A stretch of DNA of 64,000 nucleotides, from the NCBI RefSeq assembly GCF_001650725.1, contig NZ_LXVX01000011.1, positions 275,701 through 339,700 on the forward strand. The letters are read 5' to 3'. The notes below the pieces were generated by a model. The model was not told where the DNA came from. It ran no database searches and was given only the letters and a program-made list of their open reading frames with translations. Positions 33,007 to 42,384 of this stretch are shown here, piece by piece. The position numbers and the translations under genes are program-made. The DNA comes from Sphingobium sp. TCM1 (GTDB taxonomy: Bacteria > Pseudomonadota > Alphaproteobacteria > Sphingomonadales > Sphingomonadaceae). Each line of letters starts with the position of its first letter. Position 1 is the first letter of the stretch.

Positions 33007-34929
33007 ATGCGGTTGGCAGATGCGTTGGCAGGTTTGGGCGGCATGGCGGGACTTTTGCTGGGAACCGCGGCGATCCAGGCGGCGGCGCCCGCTGCGCGCC
33101 AAATGGAGCGGCTCGATCGCGCCCTCGTGGCCGTCCCGCTGGCGGCGGCGCAGGGAATTCATGTCAGTTGGCGCCTTCTCCGCACTGATGCGGCCGATCT
33201 GCGCTTCACTCTGCTGCGCGACGGCAGGCTTATCAAGCGCATCGGCGCGAAGGATGCGAGCAGCGTCACCGATCCCGCTGGTACCGCGCAGAGCCGCTAC
33301 AGCCTACGTGATGCGACTGGTCGGACAGTGGCGACTGCTACGCCCTGGGCCACGGGCTATCTTCCTGTCCCGCTCGACCGGCCGGCAGACCGGATGACGC
33401 CAGACGGCGAGCGCTACAGCTATACCGCCAATGATGCGAGCGTGGGCGATCTTGACGGCGATGGCCGTTATGAAATCATCGTCAAATGGTATCCGTCGAT
33501 CGCCAAGGACAATGCCTTTGGCGGCTATACGGGCGAGACGCTGCTGGACGCCTATACGCTCGACGGCAAGCGGCTATGGCGGATCGACCTTGGCCGCAAC
33601 ATCCGCTCGGGCGCGCATTATACGCAGTTCATGGTGTTCGACCTGGATGGCGATGGCCGCGCAGAGGTGGCAATGAAGACCGCCGACGGCACGATCGACG
33701 GCGCGGGCAAGACGATCGGCGACGCCAGCGCGGACTGGCGCGAGCATGATGGGGAAGCGCCGCAGGCCGATCGCACCGGGGCGACCGTGCTCCCGGACGG
33801 ACGCAAGGTGGCGCGGCTCAAAGGGCGGATACTGCGCGGCCCGGAATATCTGACCCTGTTCGACGGGATGACCGGAAAGGCGCTCGCCACCGCGCCCTAT
33901 GCTCCCTCGCGTGGGCCCAGCGGCGACAACCCGGCGGCCGAGGAGATGAGCGCCAGCTGGGGCGATGCCTATGGCAACCGATCGGAACGCTATCTCGCGA
34001 GCGTCGCCATGCTCGACGGGCAGCGCGCCAGCCTGATCTTCGCGCGCGGCTATTATGGCCGCTCTACCATCGCCGCCTGGGATTGGCGCGACGGCAAGCT
34101 GACGCAGCGCTGGCTGTTCGACAGCGCCGCGCCGGGTAATGGCGACTATGGCGGGCAGGGCAATCACCAGATGTCGGTGGCGGATGTCGACGGCGATGGC
34201 CGCGACGAAATCTTCTACGGATCGATGGTCGTGGATGACGATGGCCGGGGGCTATGGTCGGCGCGTCTCTTCCATGGCGACGCCATGCATGTGTCGGACC
34301 TCGATCCCGCTCGCCCCGGCCTGGAGAAATTCGGCGTGCATGAGGATATGCGTAGCAACGGCAATATCGGGGCCGCCATGCTCGACGCGCGGACCGGGGA
34401 ACGGCTCTGGACCAAGCCGGCCGATCGCGACACCGGACGCGGCATCGCCGTGGACATCGATCCGCGCCACCCCGGCGCCGAAGCCTGGGCCTCCAATTCG
34501 CCCGACCTCTGGGATGCGAAGGGCAATGTCATCCCTGGCGGCCATCCCCGCGCGGCCAATTTCGCCATCTGGTGGGACGGCGATGGCCTGCGCGAGCTGC
34601 TGGATGGCACGCGCATCGGCAAATGGGACTGGCGGGCGAGCCGGGAACTACCCCTGCTGACGCCCGACGCCGTGGAATCCAACAACGGCACCAAGCAGAA
34701 CCCGGCCCTGTCGGCTGACATCGTCGGCGACTGGCGCGAGGAACTGCTGGTGCGCAGTAGCGACAGCAGCGAGTTGCGCCTCTACACCACGCCCTGGCCG
34801 ACCGCGATCCGCCTCGCCACGCTGATGCACGATCCGGTCTATCGGCTCGGCATCGCCTGGCAGAACAGCGCCTACAACCAGCCGCCGCATTTGTCCTTCG
34901 CCATTCCGGTGCAGGCACCGGCGCAATGA
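33007..34929 (+). CDS. Rhamnogalacturonan lyase, polysaccharide lyase family 11
   Basis: This 640-residue exported enzyme beta-eliminates the GalA-Rha backbone of rhamnogalacturonan I, the hairy region of pectin. It starts at ATG 33007 after GAGGAGAGAGGAG, with a signal peptide to about residue 26 (LLLGTAAIQAAA). The rest matches the eight-bladed propeller of the YesW/YesX-type PL11 enzymes, with repeated calcium-binding loops DLDGDGRYE, DLDGDGRAE and DVDGDGRDE, and the segments HYTQFMVFD, EEMSASWGDAYGNRSERYLA and GNHQMSVADV. It is divergent from the ThuA-like gene. With the nearby porin and the pectin locus at 55-64 kb, it indicates use of plant cell walls. Confidence 0.92.
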   Translation: MRLADALAGLGGMAGLLLGTAAIQAAAPAARQMERLDRALVAVPLAAAQGIHVSWRLLRTDAADLRFTLLRDGRLIKRIGAKDASSVTDPAGTAQSRYSLRDATGRTVATATPWATGYLPVPLDRPADRMTPDGERYSYTANDASVGDLDGDGRYEIIVKWYPSIAKDNAFGGYTGETLLDAYTLDGKRLWRIDLGRNIRSGAHYTQFMVFDLDGDGRAEVAMKTADGTIDGAGKTIGDASADWREHDGEAPQADRTGATVLPDGRKVARLKGRILRGPEYLTLFDGMTGKALATAPYAPSRGPSGDNPAAEEMSASWGDAYGNRSERYLASVAMLDGQRASLIFARGYYGRSTIAAWDWRDGKLTQRWLFDSAAPGNGDYGGQGNHQMSVADVDGDGRDEIFYGSMVVDDDGRGLWSARLFHGDAMHVSDLDPARPGLEKFGVHEDMRSNGNIGAAMLDARTGERLWTKPADRDTGRGIAVDIDPRHPGAEAWASNSPDLWDAKGNVIPGGHPRAANFAIWWDGDGLRELLDGTRIGKWDWRASRELPLLTPDAVESNNGTKQNPALSADIVGDWREELLVRSSDSSELRLYTTPWPTAIRLATLMHDPVYRLGIAWQNSAYNQPPHLSFAIPVQAPAQ

Positions 34930-34935
34930 AACGGA

Positions 34936-34962
34936 GCGGGCGGGGCATGACGCCCCGCCCGC
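34936..34962. terminator. GC-rich hairpin between convergent lyase and phosphatase genes
   Basis: GCGGGCGGGGC (34936-34946) and GCCCCGCCCGC (34952-34962) are perfect 11-bp arms with a 5-base loop. It sits 6 bp after the lyase stop and 13 bp after the phosphatase stop on the other strand. There is no T-tract, so it may act as a bidirectional stabiliser or weak terminator. Confidence 0.6.
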
Positions 34963-34975
34963 CCGGAAGGCCGGA

Positions 34976-35857
34976 TCAGGCACCGGCCCTGGTCAGATAT
35001 TTCGCCCGCAGGCTGGCGATCTTCACATCGTCCAGGCCCAGCTTCTCGCGATAATAGCCTTTCATGCCGCCGGGATAGGCTTCCATCGTGGCGAAGGCGG
35101 CCTCGATATAATGGCGGTCGACGCCCATCAACGCCTTGACCGCCTCTGGCGGCAGCTTGCGGAACATGGCCATGTTGGGATCATCCGCCTTCATCGCCTG
35201 CGGCCGGAAATGGGCGTTGGACAGAAGATAGTCCTGGATCACCGTTTCCCGATCGACGCCCAGCACCGACAGCAGGATGGCGGCGGCGACCCCCGTTCGG
35301 TCCTTGCCCGCCGAGCAGTTGAACGCCACCGCCCCGTCGGTCGCGAGCAGCTGCTCGAACAGCGTGCGATACTGGTCGGCGAACAGGTTGGGGATGTCCC
35401 GATAGAGCGTGGCCATCACCTTGCTTACTTCCTCACCGGTCTGGTCGGGCTTGAGCAAGGCGTTCATGAACATGCCATGCTCCATCGCATAGTCGCGCGA
35501 CAGCACGGTCGGCTTTGCTGTCGCGGGCCAGTTCACCGGCTCGGCGGTGCGTTCGCGGGTGTCGCGAAAGTCTACCACCGTCTTGAGGTCATGCGCGGCG
35601 AGCCAGGCGAAGTCCTTTTCGGTCAGGCGCGACATCGCGCCCGACCGGTAGATCCTGTCCCATTTCACCACCCGCCCATCGGCAGTGCGATAGCCGCCCA
35701 GATCGCGGAAATTCTGCCCGCCCTCCAGTGGCAGAAGCCGGTCGTGCGCGGACGTCGCGATGGCAGGAACGGGCGCGGCCTGGGGCTGGCCGAAGGCGGG
35801 AACCGCCATGGCCAACCCGATCGCCAGAAGCGGTAAACAACGGAAAAAGCGCATCAT
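34976..35857 (-). CDS. Exported protein-tyrosine phosphatase family enzyme
   Basis: This 293-residue protein has a signal peptide at residues 1-23 (LPLLAIGLAMAVPAFG) and the active-site loop CSAGKDRTG, giving the Cys-x5-Arg signature of cysteine phosphatases (Cys181, Arg187). The N-terminal block EGGQNFRDLGGYRTADGR is typical of the bacterial IphP/MptpB-like group. An exported enzyme of this type would hydrolyse a periplasmic phosphoester; it may prefer phosphoinositides or small phosphates over protein. The gene is 15 bp downstream of a TonB receptor on the same strand, so it likely processes that receptor's substrate. Two adjacent ATGs (35857, 35854) are equally good starts. Confidence 0.83.
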   Translation of the reverse strand: MMRFFRCLPLLAIGLAMAVPAFGQPQAAPVPAIATSAHDRLLPLEGGQNFRDLGGYRTADGRVVKWDRIYRSGAMSRLTEKDFAWLAAHDLKTVVDFRDTRERTAEPVNWPATAKPTVLSRDYAMEHGMFMNALLKPDQTGEEVSKVMATLYRDIPNLFADQYRTLFEQLLATDGAVAFNCSAGKDRTGVAAAILLSVLGVDRETVIQDYLLSNAHFRPQAMKADDPNMAMFRKLPPEAVKALMGVDRHYIEAAFATMEAYPGGMKGYYREKLGLDDVKIASLRAKYLTRAGA

Positions 35858-35872
35858 ATTGGTCCTTCTGGT

Positions 35873-38498
35873 TCAGAGCGCGAAGCGGATGCCGAACATG
35901 TAGCGGCGGCCGACCTGTTCGACTTCGGTGGGTCTGGACTCATCATCCTCATAAGCCATGTAGATGGCGTCGGTGAGGTTGGTGGCGTCGGCGAACAGGG
36001 TCAGATTGTCATTGACCGCATAGCGGACCGACACGTCCAGATTGTCATAGCCCTTGCGATATTCGCCGCTGCCCAGGCCGCCCAGCGTGTCGAGCCAGTC
36101 GCTGCGCCACTGATAGCTGACGCGCGCCGACAGGCCATATTTCTCATAGTAGAAGGAGCCATTGAGCACGGTGTCGGACAGCCCCTGGAAGGGCAGTTTC
36201 TTCGCCGTCGACGTGTCGAAATGACCGCCCAGCAGCGCGATATTGCCCTGCACGCCAAAGCCGTCCAGCGGCGACGGCAGGAAGCTGAACTGCTGCTGAT
36301 AATTGAACTCGACGCCATAGAGCCTGCCGCTCGTCCCGTTGAAGGTCGAAGTCAGCAGATAGCCGGACCGGTCGACACCGTTGCTGTCATACAGGTCGCT
36401 GCCCACCGCCTGCTGGTTCTGGTAGAGAACATTGTCGACCCAGCGATGGAAGGCCGAGACCGAAGCCAGCCCGCCGCCGGACAGATAATATTCCAGGCTG
36501 GCATCCACGCCCCAGGTATATTCGGGCTTCAGATCGGGATTGCCGCCGGAAATCGTGCCGGGCGAATTGGTGTCGTTGATGGAGCTGCCGACGAATCTCG
36601 CCGAAGGAGGGGCGCGCGATGCCGCGCTGGCCGGCGATGCGGAATACCAGGTCCGGGGTCAGGTCGAAGCGGGCGTTGATGCTGGGGAAGAAGTCGGTGT
36701 AGCTCTGTTGCGCCGAGAGCGGCACGGTGCCCGCCGCGGTGACGGCGGTACCGACATTGTCCAGTCGGAAATGTTCGACGCGCACGCCCGCGACCACCTG
36801 CCCGCCTTCGAACTCGACCTTGCCCATGACATAGCCGGCCAGCGTCTTTTCATTCAGGCGATAGCGGTTGGCGGCGGGCACATTCTTGGCCGGATCATAG
36901 AGGCCAGCGGCCTGCAACGCCGCGAGCAGCGAGTCGACGTCGCGGCGCATCGCGACATTGTCGATCTGGTTGAAGCTGAAACCGAGCGGGAAATTCGTAT
37001 CCCACGGCTTGCTGGTCACATATTTGCCGATATTGAAGGGCTGGCCCACGCTCGCGCCGCTGGCGAGCGAGACGATGTTCGACGTGGCGAAGGTGAAGCC
37101 GCTGATGTCCCGGTCGGCGTAGAGGAAGCCGCCCGACAAGGTGGTGGCGCCCAGCGCCTTGGAAAAGTCGGCCTTCACCGTGTAGCTGTCGGAGAATGTG
37201 TCCTGCATCCCCGGAATGACGATGCCGCTGGAACTGACCGTCGTCTGGTCGATGGCGGTCAGCGACGCGCCGCGCGTGCGGCTCGCACCGGTGCCGACTG
37301 TGCTGTAGAGGCTGATGATCGGAAAACGCGGATCGCTGGCGTCATAATGGATCGAGGGCGACGCATTGCCCGACGTGCGCAGCTGGGTCAGCGGCAGGTA
37401 AGTGGTATTTTCCGTGCGGGTATAGTTGAGGTTGACCGACGCCTTCAGCCCGTCCTCGCTCTCATATTCGCCGCCGATCGTGTTGATATAATTGCGGGTG
37501 CGATATTCGCCATAGTTGAAGGTCGACACGACCGGCACGCCGACCAGGTCGCCGCTGGCAAAGCCGCGCGTGCCGATCGCGCTGCTGCTGTCCAGGTCGA
37601 ACTCATACTGGTTGCGCTGCTCGTCATCCTTGAACTCGGTGTAGATGGAGCGGATGAAGAAGCGCTGCCCCTCGACCGGTTCATATTCGATCGCGCCGAA
37701 CAGCCCATTATTCTCGCGCTCCAGCTGGTAGGAGCGGATGTCGAACTCGGTCGGCCCCTTGGCGTCATAGGCGCCCACCTCGCGATTGTCGGTCGTCTGC
37801 TTGCGGCGATAATGCGATCCGCCGACCACGACGCCGAACGTACCGTCGGACCAGCTGGCGCGCAGCGACGCCTGGCGCTGGTCCTTGTCACCCAGCTCCA
37901 TGAAGCCGTAGCCGACATCGCCCTGCAGGTCGAAGCCGGTCTTGGCCAGCGGCGAATAGGTGCGCAGGTCGATATTGGCGACGATCGCCTCGGCCTGGAG
38001 GTTCGACGTCAGCGACTTGTTCACTGCCATCGCGCTCAGCAGCACGGCGGGCACCGCGTCGAACCGATAGGCGCGGGTCGTGCCGCCTTCATCGACGCCG
38101 ATCATAGGCACGCCGTCGATGCTGACCGATGTCCAGCGGTTCGGCGCGCCGCGCACCTGGATATAGCGTTCCTGACCCTGGTCACGCTGCACAGCGACGG
38201 CGGGGAGTCGTGACAGGGCGGCGGCGCTGTTCTGGTCGGCGAAACGGCCGACCGAATCCGCCGCCACGATGTCGATCAGATTGTCGGCCTTGCGCTTGAG
38301 TTCGACCGAGGCCGCCTGCGCCGTCGCGATCGAACCGGTGACGACGATCGCCTCGCCGTCGAACGCATCGTCCTCCATGGCGGCGGGCGTTGCCATCTGC
38401 TGCGCCTCAGCCCTGCTCGTCGCCGCCAGCGCCAGCAACGCCGCGCCTGCGAACATCATGATGCGAACCTGCGTCCGCTGCGACCTGTGAACCGTCAT
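35873..38498 (-). pseudogene. TonB-dependent receptor interrupted by one frameshift
   Basis: From ATG 38498 (ribosome binding site GGGGGA) the protein has a signal peptide, then the plug (AIVVTGSIATAQAAS, RLPAVAVQRDQGQERYIQVRG, WTSVSIDGVPMIG) and a long barrel. At about 36594-36600 the frame is lost after GIARPSFGEI. The conserved continuation VGSSINDTNSPGTISGGNPD then LKPEY is found in the next frame and runs to a perfect C-terminus, GRRYMFGIRFAL, at 35873. The net change is one extra base (or two missing). The two parts together give about 875 residues, normal for the family. It precedes the exported phosphatase and is divergent from the tandem TetR gene. The substrate is unknown. Confidence 0.8.
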
Positions 38499-38653
38499 AT
38501 ATTCCCCCGATGTCATGGTGAGTCGGGGCGCGGTTAGAACGTCTGTATGTAACAGGAGTGACGGGACAGTTGCAGTTTTGTGGAACCGGCGGGGGTTGGC
38601 GGTGGCGAATGATCTGGTAGATTTGCATCAGCCCCAACAAAGCGACTGCCAGG

Positions 38654-39868
38654 ATGTCAGCGACAAATTCCGAATTTTCCGGCCTTTCGATGAAGGCGCA
38701 ACTGCTGGTCGACACGGTCCTGGCCATCTGGATGGAGCGCGGGACGGGGGAGATGTCCGCGCGCAGCATCGGCAGCGCTGCCGGCTTCAGTCCATCCGCT
38801 CTCTATTATCACTTCGATGATATTGAACGATTGTATGAAGCCGCGCAAGAGCGTGCTGTGGCGATGGGCCAGTCATGGTGCGACGCCAAACTGTCCATGC
38901 TGGACGAGGCGTGCGGCGCCGATGCACCTTCCGCCGATGCGCTGGGCCCAGTACTCGCCGCGCTGATCGACGATTTCTGCACCCAGGAGCGCATGACCGC
39001 CTTCGCCTGGCGCGAATGCCAGATGCTGGCCGGACGATCCGCGCGCTTCGCTACCCTCAGCGAACGCTGGGACGCGGTATGGCGGCATTTCTGGCAACAG
39101 GTCTGCGCGCACTTCGACATGGCGGACAAGGGCGAACTGTGCCGCCATTTTTTCGATGGAGAAAGCGGCCTGCACCTGATGCGCTGGAACCGTGCGGCCG
39201 ACCGCGCCAGCCTGGATGAAATGGCGGCGGCCTGGGTGGGTTGGCTGATGGGCGAACTGCCCCGCCACGCCCCATGGCGACGGTCGCTGATGGCGCGCGC
39301 CATTGGTTCGGGCGGGTTGGACAAGCCTGACGGCCTGCGTCTCGACATCGCGCGCGCCGCGGCGGCGCTGCTCGCCGACGGGGGCGTGGGCGCGATCACC
39401 CATCGCGCCGTGGCGGCGGCGACCGGCCTGACGCTGGGCGTCGTTTCGCACAATTGCCGGCGAACAGACGATCTGCTGCGCCTCGCCTATGGCGAGGTCT
39501 ATCGCAGCCTGACCAGCGAGCGGGAGGAGATGTCGGACAGGGACGGGCCGTCGGTCGCGCCGGTTTCAGACCTGCCGGCACGGCTCCAGTTGCGCGCGAT
39601 CGATGAACTCATCCTGGCCGTCGCACGCGGCCGCACCGATGCGGCGCTGACTTTGCAGTTGCGCTATCTGCGCGGCATCACCAGCCGCCAGGCGCTGCTT
39701 GATCGCGTGGCCCTGCGGGGCGAGGCCTTCGATCTGCTGGCTGCCGTTTATTCCAGCGCGATGATGGGTGTCTTGCGTTCTTCCGGCTGCCAGCCGGAGG
39801 ACGATGCCAGTCCGGTTGTTTCGGCAGTCAGCGACCAGCTTCTCTCTCTCCTCCCGCGCGCGCTCTGA
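38654..39868 (+). CDS. Tandem TetR-family regulator with two HTH domains
   Basis: This 404-residue protein is about twice the usual TetR length. Residues 15-62 form one TetR DNA-binding domain (EMSARSIGSAAGFSPSALYYHFDDIERLY). Residues 230-280 form a second (DIARAAAALLADGGVGAIT, HRAVAAATGLTLGVVSH) in which the usual YYHF turn reads VSHNCRR. Each is followed by a helical region of the size of a ligand-binding domain, so the protein looks like two TetR units fused head to tail. It is divergent from the frameshifted TonB receptor, with 155 bp between them containing CTGT-N5-ACAG (38543-38555). A single chain may replace the usual homodimer. The start ATG 38654 has only a weak ribosome binding site. 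Confidence 0.78.
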   Translation: MSATNSEFSGLSMKAQLLVDTVLAIWMERGTGEMSARSIGSAAGFSPSALYYHFDDIERLYEAAQERAVAMGQSWCDAKLSMLDEACGADAPSADALGPVLAALIDDFCTQERMTAFAWRECQMLAGRSARFATLSERWDAVWRHFWQQVCAHFDMADKGELCRHFFDGESGLHLMRWNRAADRASLDEMAAAWVGWLMGELPRHAPWRRSLMARAIGSGGLDKPDGLRLDIARAAAALLADGGVGAITHRAVAAATGLTLGVVSHNCRRTDDLLRLAYGEVYRSLTSEREEMSDRDGPSVAPVSDLPARLQLRAIDELILAVARGRTDAALTLQLRYLRGITSRQALLDRVALRGEAFDLLAAVYSSAMMGVLRSSGCQPEDDASPVVSAVSDQLLSLLPRAL

Positions 39869-39875
39869 CCCCTAT

Positions 39876-40760
39876 TCAGAGGCGATCGCGCGCCGCGCGA
39901 ACAACCTCCCCGATGAAATCGGCGACCGCCCGCACGCGCGGCAGGCGCTGAAGATCGGCGTGCATCACCAGCCAGTAGCTGCGCGACAACTGCATTTCGT
40001 CGGGCATCAGCTGCACCAGCCGGTCGTCATCCTTGGCAGCGAAAACATGCAGGAAGGCAAGGCCGAGGCCCGCGGCGGCGGCGGCCTGTTGCGCGGCGCT
40101 CGAACTGGCGCGAAAGCCGATGGTGGCGCCGGGCAGCAACTGATTGAGCGCGATCATCTCCGGGAAGCCGGCCAGTTCCTCGATATAGGAAATGAAAACA
40201 TGGTCGTAGAGCTGCGCCCGCGTCTCGGGCGCGCCATGCCGGTCCAGATAGGCGCGCGAGGCGAACAGGCCCAGCTGGTAATCGGCCAGCTTCCGCGTCA
40301 CCAGCCGGCCGCGCGGCGGCGGCTTCAGCATCACCGCCATGTCGGCCTCTCGCCGCGACAGGCTGTTCGTCCGGCTTTCCGACGCCAATTCCAGCACCAG
40401 CCCCGGATGCCGGTCCCGCAGCTGGGCGGCCCTGGGGGCCAGCAAATGGCTGGCGAAGGCCTCTGGCGTCGCCAGCCGCACTGTGCCGTCGACCGCCCGG
40501 TCGCGATCGCGCACGCTGGCGGCGGCGGCCAGCAGCTCGCTTTCGATCCGTTCGGCATGGGGTTGCAGCGCGAAGGCGGCCTGCGTCGGCGTCACCCCGC
40601 GCGGCGACCGATCGAACAGGCGCACGGCCAGCGCCGACTCCAGCTGGCCGATCCTTCGCGCTACCGTGCTATGGTCCATCCCGACCCGTCGGGCCGCCGC
40701 CAGCATGTTGCCTTCCCGCAGGATGGTCAGGAACAGGCGCAGGTCATCCGGGTTCAGCAT
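39876..40760 (-). CDS. LysR-family transcriptional regulator
   Basis: This is a 294-residue LysR-type regulator: an N-terminal winged helix (DLRLFLTILREGNMLAAARR, MDHSTVARRIGQLESAL) and a C-terminal effector domain. The HTH variant with HSTVARRI is typical of the group that regulates single divergent metabolic genes. It is divergent from mmsA with 96 bp between, which contains nested inverted repeats centred near 40795, and is therefore the probable regulator of mmsA. Its effector may be a valine or propionate metabolite; this is inferred from position only. Confidence 0.82.
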   Translation of the reverse strand: MLNPDDLRLFLTILREGNMLAAARRVGMDHSTVARRIGQLESALAVRLFDRSPRGVTPTQAAFALQPHAERIESELLAAAASVRDRDRAVDGTVRLATPEAFASHLLAPRAAQLRDRHPGLVLELASESRTNSLSRREADMAVMLKPPPRGRLVTRKLADYQLGLFASRAYLDRHGAPETRAQLYDHVFISYIEELAGFPEMIALNQLLPGATIGFRASSSAAQQAAAAAGLGLAFLHVFAAKDDDRLVQLMPDEMQLSRSYWLVMHADLQRLPRVRAVADFIGEVVRAARDRL

Positions 40761-40776
40761 ATGTATTTCTACACAA

Positions 40777-40811
40777 TGATTGTGGGTTGATTACCGTATA
40801 ATCACCAATCA
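40777..40811. promoter_or_regulatory. Nested inverted repeats in the lysR/mmsA intergenic region
   Basis: GATTA-CCGTA-TAATC (40789-40803) lies inside TGATTG (40777-40782) and CAATCA (40806-40811). The two pairs are centred within two bases of each other, about 60 bp before mmsA and 35 bp before the LysR start, where a LysR activator would bind. Confidence 0.5.
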
Positions 40812-40856
40812 GGATCGTCTAGTCCCGCCGCAGCGAATTGGTGTGAGGAGAGTGTC

Positions 40857-42356
40857 ATGCGGACGGTCAATCATTTCATCCATGGGGAACAAATGGCGCT
40901 TTCGGGCGGTCGCGCGGCGGACGTACTGGACCCTTCTACCGGGGCGGTTCAGGCGCAGGTACGGTTGGCGCGCGCCGTCGATCTGCAACAGGCGGTGGAC
41001 TCCGCCCGCGCCGCTCAGCCGGCCTGGGCCGCCATGAACCCGCAGCGTCGGGCGCGCGTCATGTTCCGGTTCAAGGAATTGATCGAACAGAATATGGACG
41101 ATCTCGCCCATCTTCTCTCGTCCGAACATGGCAAGGTCGTGGCCGACTCGAAGGGCGACATCCAGCGGGGCCTGGAAGTGGTGGAGTTCGCCTGCGGCAT
41201 CCCCCATCTGCTGAAGGGCGAATATAGCGAAGGCGCAGGGCCGGGCATCGACGTCTGGTCGATGCGCCAGCCGATCGGCATCGCGGCGGGTATCACGCCG
41301 TTCAACTTCCCGGCGATGATCCCGCTCTGGATGGCCGCGCCGGCCATTGCCTGCGGCAACGCCTTCATCCTCAAGCCGTCCGAACGCGATCCGTCGGTGC
41401 CAGTCCGGCTCGCGGAACTGGCGATGGAGGCCGGCTTGCCGGCGGGCATCCTCAATGTCGTCCATGGCGACAAGGAGATTGTCGACGCCATCCTGGACCA
41501 TCCGGACATCAAGGCGGTCAGCTTCGTCGGCTCGTCCGACATCGCCAACTATGTCTATGGCCGGGGCGCGCAGAACGGCAAGCGGGTGCAGTGCATGGGC
41601 GGCGCCAAGAATCACGGCATCATCCTGCCGGACGCGGATATGGACCAGGCGGTGGCCGACATCATCGGCGCGGCCTATGGCAGCGCGGGCGAACGCTGCA
41701 TGGCGCTGCCGGTCGTGACCCCGGTGGGCGAAGCGACGGCAGAGATATTGCGCGCGAAGTTGGTGACGGCGATCGAGGGGTTGCGCGTCGGCATCTCGAC
41801 CGATCCCGATGCCCATTATGGCCCCGTCGTCACCGCCCAGCATAAGGCGCGGATCGAAAACTACATCCAGATGGCGGCTGATGAGGGCGCGGAGATCGTC
41901 GTCGACGGCCGCGGCTTCTCGCTCCAGGGCTATGAGCAGGGCTTCTTCCTTGCGCCCACGCTGATCGACCGCGTGACACCGCAGATGAAAAGCTATCAGG
42001 AGGAGATTTTCGGCCCCGTGCTTCAGATCCTGCGCGCCGATACGTTCGAGGAAGCGCTCAGCTACCCCACCAACCATCAATATGGCAACGGCGTCGCCAT
42101 CTTCACCCGCAACGGCGACTATGCACGCAAGTTCGCGGCCCAAGTGGAGGTCGGCATGGTCGGCATCAACGTGCCGATCCCGGTGCCGGTCGCCTATCAC
42201 AGCTTCGGCGGCTGGAAGCGGTCGGGCTTCGGCGACCTGGATCAATATGGCATGGACGGCGTGCGCTTCTACACCCGCACCAAGAAGATCACCCAGCGCT
42301 GGCCCTCGGGCGGCGGCGTGGTCGACCAGAGCTTCGTCATCCCGACCATGGGATGA
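40857..42356 (+). CDS. mmsA: Methylmalonate-semialdehyde dehydrogenase (CoA-acylating)
   Basis: This enzyme oxidises methylmalonate semialdehyde (from valine) or malonate semialdehyde to propionyl- or acetyl-CoA. It has 499 residues, as usual, with the aldehyde dehydrogenase fold: ITPFNFPAMIPLW, KPSERDPS, the nucleophile Cys281 in GSAGERCMALPV, and the MmsA-specific C-terminus SGFGDLDQYGMDGVRFYTRTKKIT. It stands alone on its strand, driven from the divergent LysR promoter. The other valine-degradation genes are not adjacent, although an acyl-CoA dehydrogenase and an enoyl-CoA hydratase occur in the next operon. Confidence 0.93.
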   Translation: MRTVNHFIHGEQMALSGGRAADVLDPSTGAVQAQVRLARAVDLQQAVDSARAAQPAWAAMNPQRRARVMFRFKELIEQNMDDLAHLLSSEHGKVVADSKGDIQRGLEVVEFACGIPHLLKGEYSEGAGPGIDVWSMRQPIGIAAGITPFNFPAMIPLWMAAPAIACGNAFILKPSERDPSVPVRLAELAMEAGLPAGILNVVHGDKEIVDAILDHPDIKAVSFVGSSDIANYVYGRGAQNGKRVQCMGGAKNHGIILPDADMDQAVADIIGAAYGSAGERCMALPVVTPVGEATAEILRAKLVTAIEGLRVGISTDPDAHYGPVVTAQHKARIENYIQMAADEGAEIVVDGRGFSLQGYEQGFFLAPTLIDRVTPQMKSYQEEIFGPVLQILRADTFEEALSYPTNHQYGNGVAIFTRNGDYARKFAAQVEVGMVGINVPIPVPVAYHSFGGWKRSGFGDLDQYGMDGVRFYTRTKKITQRWPSGGGVVDQSFVIPTMG

Positions 42357-42368
42357 CGGGCGACGCGT

Positions 42369-42384
42369 CCCGGCTACGGCCGGG
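42369..42384. terminator. Short hairpin between convergent mmsA and tetR
   Basis: CCCGGC (42369-42374) and GCCGGG (42379-42384) pair around TACG, 12 bp after the mmsA stop and overlapping the tetR stop. There is no T-tract, so the terminator call is tentative. Confidence 0.4.

Noticed and set aside
36540..38213. Open frame of about 557 codons on the plus strand
   Set aside because: Antisense to the frameshifted TonB receptor; no motif, and the minus strand has plug and barrel signatures.
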